From: Desulfuromonas sp. KJ2020
GTDB taxonomy: Bacteria; Desulfobacterota; Desulfuromonadia; Desulfuromonadales; SZUA-540
Direction of reading: 5' to 3'
Assembly: GCF_024197615.1 (NCBI RefSeq)
Contig: NZ_JAKUKE010000001.1
Location: 896,424 to 960,423 of the forward strand
Length of the DNA stretch: 64,000 nucleotides
The translations under genes were made by a program, and so were the position numbers. A model generated the notes under the pieces. The model made no database searches and was not told where the DNA came from. It saw only the letters and a list, made by a program, of their open reading frames with translations. Of the stretch, positions 23,945-32,896 are shown piece after piece. Each line of letters opens with the position of its first letter. Positions within the stretch are counted from its first letter, which is position 1.

Positions 23945-24553
23945 ATGAAAGAAATCGGACGCCTTGCTCTTGTATTGACCCTTATTGCCGCTGGTGCCGC
24001 CTTGATTCTCTCGCTGGTGGAGGCGGTGACCAGGGCACCCATCGCCGAAACCCGTCGTCAGGAAACCCTCAAGGCTATTCGGGCCGTCTTGCCCGCTGAT
24101 ATCAATAATTCTCCTGATGAAGATACGGTGACGCTGATTTCCGGCCAGGATAAAAAAGGGCGCGATGTGGTTCACACTTTTTATCGTGGGCGAACAGGGG
24201 GGCAGGTGGCTGGGGTGGCCTTTAAGGTGGTGGCGCCTGACGGCTACAGCGGCAACATCACCATTATGGTGGGCGTTCTGCCCGATGGTCGTGTCCATGG
24301 CGTGGAAATTCTGTCTCATGCCGAAACCCCCGGTCTGGGTGATGGTATAGAGTTGCCCTGGTTTAAGCAGCAGTTCAGCGGGAAAAGTCTTGAGAATTCT
24401 GATTGGCGGGTGAAAAAGGATGGTGGGCAGTTTGATCAGATCACCGGCGCCACCATTTCTCCCCGAGCCGTTGTGGGTGCCGTCAAGAAGGGGCTGGAGT
24501 TTTTTTCTTCCAACCGGACAGAGATACTGACTTCCGGGGAGGGCGTAAAATGA
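23945..24553 (+). CDS. rnfG: Rnf complex subunit G
   Basis: 202 residues, one N-terminal membrane anchor (about 7-27) and an extracytoplasmic FMN-binding domain. The covalent FMN threonine is T170 in DQITGATISPRAV. The ATG at 23945 is better spaced from the GGGGAG site than the GTG at 23939. The 3' end overlaps rnfE by ATGA. Confidence 0.94.
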   Translation: MKEIGRLALVLTLIAAGAALILSLVEAVTRAPIAETRRQETLKAIRAVLPADINNSPDEDTVTLISGQDKKGRDVVHTFYRGRTGGQVAGVAFKVVAPDGYSGNITIMVGVLPDGRVHGVEILSHAETPGLGDGIELPWFKQQFSGKSLENSDWRVKKDGGQFDQITGATISPRAVVGAVKKGLEFFSSNRTEILTSGEGVK

Positions 24554-25143
24554 GGCTTGTCGCGGAGTTTTCCAAGGGGATATGGAAAGAGAATCCCGTA
24601 TTTAAGCTCGTCCTTGGCATGTGCCCGGCCCTGGCCGTGACCACCAGCGCCGAAAATGGTTTGGGTATGGGTTTAGCCACCACCTTTGTCCTCGTGTGCT
24701 CCAATATCGTCGTTTCGCTCATGCGTCGCCTCATCCCCTCCAAGGTGCGTATTCCCTCCTTTATTGTCGTCGTGGCTTCCTTTGTTACCGTTGTGCAACT
24801 ATGCATGGAGGCTTATTTATACGATTTGTATAAAGCGCTTGGCCTCTTTATTCCCCTCATCGTTGTTAACTGCCTAATTCTTGGGAGAGCGGAAGCTTTT
24901 GCCTCGAAAAATCCGTTGTCTGCATCGGTGATGGACGGGATCGGCATGGGGCTGGGCTTCACTCTGTCCTTGTTTCTTCTGGGGGCTGTGCGTGAAATCT
25001 TGGGTGCGGGGGCCTTGCTTGGCTACAGCGTTTTTGGGGCGACCTATAAACCTTTCCTCCTTATGATCCTGCCTCCGGGGGCCTTCATTGCTCTTGGCTT
25101 TCTCCTGGCTTTGATGAACCGTCTTGAATCCAGAAGATCCTAG
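24550..25143 (+). CDS. rnfE: Rnf complex subunit E
   Basis: A 197-residue, six-span membrane subunit homologous to RnfA in inverted topology. ENPVFKLVLGMCPALAVTTSAENGLGMG and VVNCLILGRAEAFASKN are family signatures, each with the Cys of the shared membrane iron-sulfur site. Last gene of the operon, in order A-B-C-D-G-E. Confidence 0.95.
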   Translation: MRLVAEFSKGIWKENPVFKLVLGMCPALAVTTSAENGLGMGLATTFVLVCSNIVVSLMRRLIPSKVRIPSFIVVVASFVTVVQLCMEAYLYDLYKALGLFIPLIVVNCLILGRAEAFASKNPLSASVMDGIGMGLGFTLSLFLLGAVREILGAGALLGYSVFGATYKPFLLMILPPGAFIALGFLLALMNRLESRRS

Positions 25144-25269
25144 GACCTGAAGTCCATCTGCTGCCGTCAGGTATTCTGTACCTGGCCAGTGGGGGAAACG
25201 ACCAGAGGGTGCAAGCAAAATAATTGACTTAACCTGCTGTTAATACGCCGAAATGATAGAGATAATTGC

Positions 25270-25285
25270 ATACAGTATACTGTAT
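25270..25285. promoter_or_regulatory. Perfect 16-bp palindrome upstream of nuo
   Basis: ATACAGTATACTGTAT, fully self-complementary, ending 7 bp before the -35 box of the putative nuo promoter. Its place and symmetry suit a dimeric regulator (GntR-like sites often look similar). The regulator is not identified. Confidence 0.6.
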
Positions 25286-25292
25286 TTTTTCC

Positions 25293-25321
25293 TTGACAAA
25301 GGATTCCAATTATCCTAACTT
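25293..25321 (+). promoter_or_regulatory. Candidate sigma70 promoter of the nuo operon
   Basis: TTGACA (25293-25298), 17 bp, TAACTT (25316-25321). A start near 25328 gives a leader of about 70 nt that contains the hairpin at 25335-25351. Confidence 0.6.
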
Positions 25322-25334
25322 GCAGTCGGCCAAG

Positions 25335-25357
25335 CCCGGCAGTGTGCCGGGGTTTTT
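25335..25357 (+). terminator. Terminator-like hairpin in the nuo leader
   Basis: CCCGGCA-GTG-TGCCGGG followed by G and five T. It lies between the putative nuo promoter and nuoA. It may end read-through from rnf, act as an attenuator in the nuo leader, or both. Confidence 0.6.
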
Positions 25358-25400
25358 CTTGGATTGAATGCTATAAAACACCGTTGGGAGGAGCCGTTTC

Positions 25401-25757
25401 ATGTTAGACATTTATCTTCCGATACTTGTCCTCATCGCTGTTGCGCTGGCTTTTGCGTTGGGGTCGGTCCTGTTTTCCTGGTTGATCGGCCAGAAAAAGC
25501 CGAGTGCCATCAAGTTGGCCCCCTATGAATGTGGTATGCCCTTGATTGGGACTGCTCACGAGCGGTTTTCGATCAAGTTTTATCTGGTTGCAGTGGCCTT
25601 TATCGTTTTTGATATCGAGGTGGTATTCATGTATCCCTGGGCCGTTGTTTTTAAGCAGCTTGGTTGGTATGGCGCGGCGGTTATGGGGGTCTTTCTTTTT
25701 GTCCTCGTTATCGGTTTTGTTTATGACTGGAAAAAAGGAGCACTGGAATGGGAGTAG
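25401..25757 (+). CDS. nuoA: NADH-quinone oxidoreductase subunit A
   Basis: A 118-residue, three-span membrane subunit. [27 protein letters not shown] carries the conserved Cys loop near the quinone tunnel, and [13 protein letters not shown] is diagnostic. GGGAGGAG precedes the start. It overlaps nuoB by 10 bp. First gene of a complete nuo operon. Confidence 0.96.
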   Translation: MLDIYLPILVLIAVALAFALGSVLFSWLIGQKKPSAIKLAPYECGMPLIGTAHERFSIKFYLVAVAFIVFDIEVVFMYPWAVVFKQLGWYGAAVMGVFLFVLVIGFVYDWKKGALEWE

Positions 25758-26257
25758 AGCAGACTCTTGGAAATAATGTCATAACCACAACGCTGGATAA
25801 GGTGGTCAACTGGTCCAGGGCCAAGTCCCTGTGGCCGATGACTTTTGGTCTTGCCTGTTGTGCGATCGAGATGATGGCTGCTGGTGCTGCTCGCTTTGAC
25901 CTTGATCGCATGGGTATTCTCTTTCGCGCCTCCCCTCGTCAGGCGGATCTGATTATCATTGCCGGGACGGTTACCAAGAAAATGTTGCCCGTCATCAAGG
26001 TAGTTTACGAGCAGATGCCGGAGCCCAAGTATGTTATTGCGATGGGGGCCTGTGCCTGTTCCGGTGGTGTTTTTGATACCTATAGTGTCGTGCAGGGCAT
26101 CGATGAGGCTCTGCCGGTCGATGTGTATGTTCCCGGGTGTCCTCCCCGCCCCGAGGGTTTGATGTTTGGACTGCAGAAGCTGCAGGAAAAGATCATGAAG
26201 GAGCAGAATTCCTTCGGTGCCGCTATTGGTGTGGGTGATAGGGTTCTTGAAGCATAG
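25748..26257 (+). CDS. nuoB: NADH-quinone oxidoreductase subunit B (cluster N2)
   Basis: A 169-residue peripheral subunit with the N2 [4Fe-4S] cluster: tandem cysteines in [12 protein letters not shown], then MGACACSGG and [11 protein letters not shown]. It passes electrons to the quinone. Confidence 0.97.
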   Translation: MGVEQTLGNNVITTTLDKVVNWSRAKSLWPMTFGLACCAIEMMAAGAARFDLDRMGILFRASPRQADLIIIAGTVTKKMLPVIKVVYEQMPEPKYVIAMGACACSGGVFDTYSVVQGIDEALPVDVYVPGCPPRPEGLMFGLQKLQEKIMKEQNSFGAAIGVGDRVLEA

Positions 26258-26298
26258 GCTGAACCGTGCAACTGGATCATTAAACTAGGGATAGAGAT

Positions 26299-26781
26299 AT
26301 GAGTGAAAATGCCGCCGTTGGCAAATTGAAGGCCAAGTACGCCAGCTCAGTTCTGGATGTTGCGGAGTTCAGGGGTGAGACAACTGTGACGGTAAAGAAA
26401 GAAGATATCGTCGCAATATGTACCTTTCTGAAAAAGGAAGTCGGTTATAACTTTCTGACAGACCTCTGTGGCGTTGACTATCTTGGAAAAACGCCCCGTT
26501 TCATGGTGGTTTATCACCTTTACAACATCGGCACCAAGGAGCGTCTGCGTTTAAAGGTGCCGGTCGAGGAGAGTGACGCCACGGTGGATACGGTGTCCGG
26601 AGTCTGGTCGACTGCCAACTGGCACGAGAGGGAGTGTTGGGATCTCATGGGGATCTCCTTCAATAACCACCCGGATCTGCGCCGGATCCTCATGGCGGAA
26701 GATTGGGAAGGGCATCCGTTGCGCAAGGACTATCCCGTGCAGGGGCCCGGCCGTCGTCCCTACCAGGGGCGGGTTTCCTGA
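26299..26781 (+). CDS. nuoC: NADH-quinone oxidoreductase subunit C
   Basis: A 160-residue, 30-kDa-type subunit. NWHERECWDLMGISFNNHPDLRRILMAEDWEGHPLRKDYP is the family signature. It is a separate gene here, not fused to nuoD. Confidence 0.96.
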   Translation: MSENAAVGKLKAKYASSVLDVAEFRGETTVTVKKEDIVAICTFLKKEVGYNFLTDLCGVDYLGKTPRFMVVYHLYNIGTKERLRLKVPVEESDATVDTVSGVWSTANWHERECWDLMGISFNNHPDLRRILMAEDWEGHPLRKDYPVQGPGRRPYQGRVS

Positions 26782-26826
26782 TCAATCTGTGAGAATTTCA
26801 CTTATTTCCTATAGATGAGGCATGTG

Positions 26827-28005
26827 ATGGCAATGACCGAAACAATGACCGTGAATATGGGTCCCCAGCACCCCTCGACCCACGGCGTACTGCAATTGAT
26901 CCTCGAGCTGGACGGGGAAGTGGTTAAAAAAGCAACCCCGCATATCGGTTTTCTGCATCGTGGGGTGGAGAAGCTGTCCGAGTATCGCACCTATCACCAG
27001 ACTTTACCCTTGACCGACCGTCTCGACTACCTGGCTCCCATGAGCAACAATCTCGCCTATGTTCTGGCCGTGGAGAAGCTGCTCGGCATTTCCGATGAGA
27101 TTCCCGAGCGAGCCAAGGTTGTCCGGGTTCTGTTGGCCGAATTGACTCGTATCAAGAGCCATTTGGTGTGGTTGGCCACGCACGCGCTCGATATTGGGGC
27201 CATGACGGTCTTTCTCTATTGCTTCCGTGAGCGTGAGCGCATCATGGATATTTACGAGAAGATCTCTGGCGCTCGTATGACGACCAATTATTTCCGCGTG
27301 GGCGGACTTTCTGCCGATCTCCCGGATGGCATTGTGGAAGAGATCAGCCAGTTCGTGGATGAGATGCCGGGGCATGTTGACACCTATGAAGGGCTCATCA
27401 CCGGGAATAAGATCTGGCAGAAGCGAATCATGGGGGTTGGCGTTATTTCTGCTGAAGATGCTATTGACGTTGGTCTGAGCGGGCCGGCTTTGCGCGCTTC
27501 TGGGGTTGACTGGGATCTCCGCCGCGATGATGCCTACAGCGGTTACGAAGACTACGACTTCAAGGTCTATACCAGCCAGGATTGCGACACCTGGGGGCGT
27601 TACCAGGTCCGTCTGCTTGAAATCCGTGAGTCCTGCAAGTTGGTGAAGCAGGCCATTGCCAAGCTCAAGCCCGGTCCCGTTATCGCCGATCTGCCTAAGG
27701 TCTGTCTGCCTCCCAAGCAGGATGTCGTCAATACGATTGAAGCTCTTATCCATCAGTTCAAGCTCATTTCGGAAGGGTTCAAGCCCGAGGTTGGCGAAGT
27801 TTACCAGGGGTGTGAAAACCCGAAGGGAGAGCTTGGCTTTTATTTGGTTTCCGATGGCTCGTCTCACCCCTATCGTATGAAAATACGCTCTCCTTCCTTC
27901 GTCAATCTGCAGGCGCTGCCGCAGATGGTCGTGGGCCGCATGATACCTGACGTTGTAGCCATTATTGGTACTCTCGATATCGTACTTGGCGAGATCGACC
28001 GTTAA
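26827..28005 (+). CDS. nuoD: NADH-quinone oxidoreductase subunit D
   Basis: A 392-residue, 49-kDa subunit that forms the quinone pocket with NuoB. MGPQHPSTHGVLQL near the N-terminus and the C-terminal IGTLDIVLGEIDR are canonical. ATG codons at 26815 and 26833 are alternatives; 26827 is best placed after GAGG. Confidence 0.96.
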   Translation: MAMTETMTVNMGPQHPSTHGVLQLILELDGEVVKKATPHIGFLHRGVEKLSEYRTYHQTLPLTDRLDYLAPMSNNLAYVLAVEKLLGISDEIPERAKVVRVLLAELTRIKSHLVWLATHALDIGAMTVFLYCFRERERIMDIYEKISGARMTTNYFRVGGLSADLPDGIVEEISQFVDEMPGHVDTYEGLITGNKIWQKRIMGVGVISAEDAIDVGLSGPALRASGVDWDLRRDDAYSGYEDYDFKVYTSQDCDTWGRYQVRLLEIRESCKLVKQAIAKLKPGPVIADLPKVCLPPKQDVVNTIEALIHQFKLISEGFKPEVGEVYQGCENPKGELGFYLVSDGSSHPYRMKIRSPSFVNLQALPQMVVGRMIPDVVAIIGTLDIVLGEIDR

Positions 28006-28033
28006 CTGATTGCTGGACAAAGGGGTTTAGGTT

Positions 28034-28531
28034 ATGAGCAATGCCGCGGAAACTGTTCAGGAGCAGGAGATCGATCTGACCGCAGCCAATCAGGTCATCG
28101 ACAAATATATTGATATGCATGGGGCTCTTATGCCCGTTCTGCAGGAGGTGCAAGAGGCCTACGGGTATATCCCTGAACCTTGTGTGCATCTGATCGCCGA
28201 GCGTCTCAATGTCTATACCAGCCAGATCTACGGTGTGTTGACCTTTTATGCGCAGTTCCATCTGGAGCCGCGAGGCAAATACATCGTCAGGGTATGCATG
28301 GGAACCGCCTGTCACGTAAAGGGGGCTGGTCGCATCGCCGATACACTCAAGGAGAGGCTGGGTATTGGCCATGCTGAAACGACGGAAGACCTCAAATTCA
28401 CTGCTGAATACGTGGCCTGTATCGGCGCTTGTGGTATGGCGCCCGTTATCATGGTCAACGATGGCACCTACGGCAGTATGACGGTTCAGAAGATGGACGA
28501 GGTTATTGCCAAATATAAGGCAATGGACTGA
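28034..28531 (+). CDS. nuoE: NADH-quinone oxidoreductase subunit E
   Basis: A 165-residue thioredoxin-like [2Fe-2S] subunit. Cluster ligands are in CMGTACHVKG (C-x4-C) and CIGACGMAP (C-x3-C). It pairs with NuoF for NADH oxidation. Confidence 0.96.
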   Translation: MSNAAETVQEQEIDLTAANQVIDKYIDMHGALMPVLQEVQEAYGYIPEPCVHLIAERLNVYTSQIYGVLTFYAQFHLEPRGKYIVRVCMGTACHVKGAGRIADTLKERLGIGHAETTEDLKFTAEYVACIGACGMAPVIMVNDGTYGSMTVQKMDEVIAKYKAMD

Positions 28532-28575
28532 AGATTTCTTTTACAAACCCAATCCTAAGGCGGGGATGAATCCAT

Positions 28576-30357
28576 ATGGCCGCAAATGCTGAAAACATAA
28601 AAGTCCTTATCTGTCAGGGCACCGGGGGTTTGGCTTCCGGAGCTAAGGCAGTAGCAGAGGCTTTTGAAGAGGAATTTGCCAAGAAGGGTGTAGAAGCCAA
28701 AATTGGCAAACGTTGTGAAGTTATCGGAACTGGCTGTCGAGGACTCTGTGCCAACGACGTTCTGGTCGATATTGTTATGCCTGGGCAGGATGGGGTCACC
28801 TACGATTTTGTAACCCCTGAAATCGTGCCCCAGATTGTCGAAGAACATGTTCTGGCCAACCAGCCTGTCGATAAAAAGAAGGCAGGTCCCTATTACGAAA
28901 AATTCCTCGAAAAGCAGCATCGCGTTGTTTTTTCGCGTTGCGGTACGGTTAATGCTGAAAGTATTGATGACTTCATGGCCCACCGGGGCTTTGAGGGCAT
29001 TAAGAAGGCAGTTACCATGGCGCCGGCCGAGGTCATTGACGAAGTTAAGCGTGCTGGACTCAGAGGTCGTGGGGGCGGTGGTTTTCCTACCGGCGTTAAA
29101 TGGTCCTTCTGCGCAGCCTCTCCTGGCAATGAAAAATATTTGATCTGCAATGCCGACGAAGGTGACCCCGGGGCCTTTATGGACCGGTCTATTCTTGAAG
29201 GCGATCCCTATGGCTTGATCGAAGGCATGATGATCGGTGCCTATGCTATCGGCTGCACCTTCGGGTATGTCTATTGCCGGGCTGAATATCCCCTTGCTAT
29301 TAAGCGGTTACAGAAAGCCATCGATACCTGCTACGAAAAAGGTATTCTCGGCAAAAACTGCATGGGTCTCGGTTTTGACTTCGATATGCGCATCAAGGCT
29401 GGCGCCGGTGCGTTCGTCTGCGGTGAGGAAACCGCTCTGATGGCCTCCATCGAGGGGCAGCGCGGCATGTCCCGACCCCGTCCGCCCTTTCCCGCCGTGC
29501 GCGGTCTCTGGGGCAAGCCGACCAATATCAATAACGTTGAGACTTTCGCCAATGTCTCGTACATTTTTTATAATGGGGCCGACTGGTATTCCAGTATTGG
29601 CACCGAAGGCACCAAGGGAACCAAGATTTTCGCTCTCACCGGGAAGGTCAAGCACACCGGTCTTGTCGAGGTTCCTGCCGGCACCACCATGCGCGAAGTT
29701 ATCTTTGATGTTTGCGGCGGAATTTTGAAAAACCGCAAGTTCAAGGCTGTGCAGGCCGGTGGCCCTTCGGGTGGTTGTCTGCCTGGCGACGCCCTGGATG
29801 CACAGGTTGATTATGACTCCCTTATCAAGGCTGGCGCCATGATGGGTTCCGGCGGGTTGGTCGTCATGGACGAAACGACCTGCATGGTTGATATTGCCCG
29901 CTTCTTTCTGAATTTTACCAGGGTGGAGTCCTGCGGGAAATGTATCCCCTGTCGCATTGGTCTCAAGATCATGCTGGAAATCCTTGAGCGCATCACCTCC
30001 GGCGAAGGTCGCGAAGGTGACATCGAGATGCTCGAGGATATGGCCTACGACATTAAGAAAAGCTCCCTGTGTGGCTTGGGACAGACGGCACCTAATCCGG
30101 TTCTGTCCACTATTCGTTATTTCCGTAATGAATACGAAACCCACATCAATAATAAATACTGTCCTTCCCATTCCTGTAAGCCGCTTCTCAAATTTGAAGT
30201 CATCAAAGAGGCCTGCAAAATGTGCGGCATGTGTTACAAGGTATGCCCTGTCGATGCCATCATTTGGGAAAAGAAGCAGGTTGCGGTCATCGATAAGGAA
30301 AAGTGCACCAAGTGTACCTCCTGTTATGATGCCTGCCCCTTTATGGCCATTGAATAG
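28576..30357 (+). CDS. nuoF: NADH-quinone oxidoreductase subunit F, long HndC/HydB-like form
   Basis: A 593-residue NADH-oxidising flavoprotein. An N-terminal [2Fe-2S] thioredoxin-like extension (1-120; C13, C47, C54, C58) is followed by the NuoF core: GRGGGGFPTGVKW (NADH/FMN), CGEETALMASIEG and a [4Fe-4S] site in ESCGKCIPCRIG...CGLGQTAPNP. A C-terminal two-cluster ferredoxin domain (CKMCGMCYKVCP, CTKCTSCYDACP) completes it. E. coli NuoF (about 445 residues) lacks both extensions; electron-bifurcating hydrogenase subunits and NuoF of several deltaproteobacteria have them. Confidence 0.95.
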   Translation: MAANAENIKVLICQGTGGLASGAKAVAEAFEEEFAKKGVEAKIGKRCEVIGTGCRGLCANDVLVDIVMPGQDGVTYDFVTPEIVPQIVEEHVLANQPVDKKKAGPYYEKFLEKQHRVVFSRCGTVNAESIDDFMAHRGFEGIKKAVTMAPAEVIDEVKRAGLRGRGGGGFPTGVKWSFCAASPGNEKYLICNADEGDPGAFMDRSILEGDPYGLIEGMMIGAYAIGCTFGYVYCRAEYPLAIKRLQKAIDTCYEKGILGKNCMGLGFDFDMRIKAGAGAFVCGEETALMASIEGQRGMSRPRPPFPAVRGLWGKPTNINNVETFANVSYIFYNGADWYSSIGTEGTKGTKIFALTGKVKHTGLVEVPAGTTMREVIFDVCGGILKNRKFKAVQAGGPSGGCLPGDALDAQVDYDSLIKAGAMMGSGGLVVMDETTCMVDIARFFLNFTRVESCGKCIPCRIGLKIMLEILERITSGEGREGDIEMLEDMAYDIKKSSLCGLGQTAPNPVLSTIRYFRNEYETHINNKYCPSHSCKPLLKFEVIKEACKMCGMCYKVCPVDAIIWEKKQVAVIDKEKCTKCTSCYDACPFMAIE

Positions 30358-30390
30358 CCAGGTCCCTAGCTGATTTGATACGAGGTTAAG

Positions 30391-32871
30391 ATGGTAAATC
30401 TTACTATTGACGGCAAGCAGATCACTGTAAAGAAGTCGGCTACAATTTATGAAGCCGCAAAAGAGGCCGGGATCGACATCCCGGTGCTCTGCTATGCTAA
30501 GAAGCTTCTGCCTTACGGGGCTTGCAGGGTTTGTCTCGTTGAAGTGGAACAGATGAAGGGGCGCCTGATCCCTTCTTGTACGACCCCCGTCACCGAGGGG
30601 ATGGTCGTAACGACGACTTCACCTGAAATAACCAAGGTCCGAAAGACCGTACTGGAATTCTTGCTTGTCAACCATGTTGTCGAGTGTCCAGTCTGTGACA
30701 AGGCGGGCGAGTGTGATCTGCAGGATCTCACTTTTGAATACGAGGTCGTTAAGAACCGTTTTAGCGGTGAGAAATTTGATCTGCCGACGGACGAAGTCAA
30801 TCCCCTTATCGAACGCAACATGAATCGTTGTGTCCTTTGTGGGAAGTGCGTCCGTGTTTGTGACGAAATCGTCGGGTACGGTTCTTACTCGTTCATTAAC
30901 CGCGGTTTTGAAACCAAAATTGCCACGGCCTTCGATCGCGGACTCAACTGTGAATTTTGCGGGCAATGTGTTTCCATGTGTCCGGTCGGAGCCATACTGC
31001 CTCGTCCGTTTAAGTTCAAGGCGAGACCCTGGCAGCTTAATGAAGTAGATACGGTTTGCGGGTACTGCGGCAATGGCTGCACAGTTACCCTCGGTGTTCT
31101 GAATGATAAGGTCGAAACTATTCGCTTTAATGACAAAACTGGTGTCAATGATGGCAACCTGTGCATTCGTGGGCGCTTTGGGTACGGCTATATCCATCAT
31201 GAAGACCGGATTCGCAAGCCCTTGATCCGCAAGGACGGACAACTCGTCGAAGCGGAATGGGAAGAAGCCATCGAGGCGGTCGTTCAAGGCTTCGATCGGG
31301 CCCGCAATGAAAAGGGGATCGGTGTATTGGCAGGAGCGCGGTTAACCAACGAGGAGTTCTTCCTGTTGAAAAACCTCGCTAAGACCCTTGGCACCGGCAA
31401 TCTCGATCACTCCGGCGGCGAATGCTACAAAGGGGTCACTGAGGGTTTATTCGAAACTCTTGGGGTGAAGGCGTCTACCGGCACTTTTCCGCAGGTCGAG
31501 TCCTGCGACACGGTTTTGGCTATCCGCTCCGACTTCTATGAAACGCACCCGGTATTTGGGATGGTCGTCAACCAAGCGGTGAAACGGCACGATGCACAAC
31601 TCTTCATCGTCTCTGACAAAAAGGGCAAGTTCTCCAAGCTGCCCCACGCCAAAACCCTTCTTGGCAAGCCTGGCACCGAAATTCAGATTCTCAACGCCAT
31701 CGCCCGCGTTCTTCTTGATGAGGGCTTGGCCGTAACTGAAGGTGTAGAAGGGATCGAGGAACTCAAGATCGGTCTCGCCAAATTTGCGCCGAACGAAGTA
31801 GCCGACAGAACCGGTGTAAGCGCTGAGGCAATTGAAACCGCGGCCCGGGCTCTTTCCAGCGCCAAGAAAAGTGCGATTCTGTTGGCCTACGGTTTACCTT
31901 ACACGGCCCAGAGCAAAGAACTCGCCATTGCTGCCGCGAACCTGGCTATCCTTACCGGCAACGCCGGTCGTGAAGGTTCTGGCCTTTATCTTTGTGGTGA
32001 AAAATCCAACAGTCAGGGCGCTATTGATCTCGGCATCCTGCCCGAGCAGGGGGCTCTGGGCGCCAAGGCTATGCTTGAGGCTGCCCAAAGCAGCAACCTT
32101 TCCGCTCTCTATGTGGTGGGTGAGGATTTGCTTACCTCCTATCCGGACCGCAGCCAGTTGGAAGCAGCGCTTAAAGCAGTTCCCTTTCTCGTCGTACAGG
32201 ACATCTTTCTGTCGCCGACCGCCCAGCAGGCCAATGTGGTTCTCCCTGCCACCTCATTCGCCGAAAAAGACGGTACCTTCACCAACGCTGAGCGTCGTAT
32301 CCAGCGTGTACGCCCTGGTGTGAGCAGCCCGGGTGAAGCGAAGACAGATTTTGAAATTTTCGAAATACTCTCTGCACGTTTTGGTCGCAACGTCTCTTAC
32401 ACGAGTGCTGCAGCTGTCTTTGCAGACATCGCGGCCAACATTCAGGAATACGCCGGCCTCCAGATGGAAGCCATAGGGGCTCAAGGTGTCGTGTGGGGCG
32501 GGGACATCCTTGCACCCAAGAAAAAGCGTGTCGTGGCCGTCGCTGCTGAGGACGTGGCAAACAGCGAATTCCTGCTCGTCACCGGCAGCTCGCTCTATCA
32601 TAGCGGAACGATGTCTACGCGAGCCAAGGGGCCTCTCTCCGTAGTATCAGAGCCTTACCTTGAGTTTGGTCAGGAAGATGCTAAAAAGCTCAACGTTGTC
32701 GATGGGGACATGATTACCGTCAAGGCTGAAGGAGGCCAAATCAAACTGAAAGCCAAAGTTGATCGGCGTCTGCCCCAGGGTGTGGTGTTTGCGCCCTACC
32801 ATTTTGCCTCGGCTGAAATCAATCGACTCTACAAAGGTGAGGCGGTTGTCCCGGTGCAGCTGAGCAAGTAA
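30391..32871 (+). CDS. nuoG: NADH-quinone oxidoreductase subunit G
   Basis: 826 residues. An N-terminal [2Fe-2S] ferredoxin domain (CYAKKLLPYGACRVCLVEVE...C) is followed by a His-Cys3 cluster (HVVECPVCDKAGECDLQ), two [4Fe-4S] sites (CVLCGKCVRVCDE; CEFCGQCVSMCP) and an N7-type site (CGYCGNGC...CIRGR). A molybdopterin-oxidoreductase-like domain, presumably without Mo, and a C-terminal dinucleotide-binding-like domain follow. It bridges NuoF and NuoI. Confidence 0.96.
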   Translation: MVNLTIDGKQITVKKSATIYEAAKEAGIDIPVLCYAKKLLPYGACRVCLVEVEQMKGRLIPSCTTPVTEGMVVTTTSPEITKVRKTVLEFLLVNHVVECPVCDKAGECDLQDLTFEYEVVKNRFSGEKFDLPTDEVNPLIERNMNRCVLCGKCVRVCDEIVGYGSYSFINRGFETKIATAFDRGLNCEFCGQCVSMCPVGAILPRPFKFKARPWQLNEVDTVCGYCGNGCTVTLGVLNDKVETIRFNDKTGVNDGNLCIRGRFGYGYIHHEDRIRKPLIRKDGQLVEAEWEEAIEAVVQGFDRARNEKGIGVLAGARLTNEEFFLLKNLAKTLGTGNLDHSGGECYKGVTEGLFETLGVKASTGTFPQVESCDTVLAIRSDFYETHPVFGMVVNQAVKRHDAQLFIVSDKKGKFSKLPHAKTLLGKPGTEIQILNAIARVLLDEGLAVTEGVEGIEELKIGLAKFAPNEVADRTGVSAEAIETAARALSSAKKSAILLAYGLPYTAQSKELAIAAANLAILTGNAGREGSGLYLCGEKSNSQGAIDLGILPEQGALGAKAMLEAAQSSNLSALYVVGEDLLTSYPDRSQLEAALKAVPFLVVQDIFLSPTAQQANVVLPATSFAEKDGTFTNAERRIQRVRPGVSSPGEAKTDFEIFEILSARFGRNVSYTSAAAVFADIAANIQEYAGLQMEAIGAQGVVWGGDILAPKKKRVVAVAAEDVANSEFLLVTGSSLYHSGTMSTRAKGPLSVVSEPYLEFGQEDAKKLNVVDGDMITVKAEGGQIKLKAKVDRRLPQGVVFAPYHFASAEINRLYKGEAVVPVQLSK

Positions 32872-32896
32872 GGCTCTCAATCCAGCCGGAGGAGCT

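Noticed and set aside
25270-25285. LexA-type SOS box
   Set aside because: The half-sites are ACAG-N4-CTGT, inverted in order and spacing relative to CTGT-N8-ACAG.
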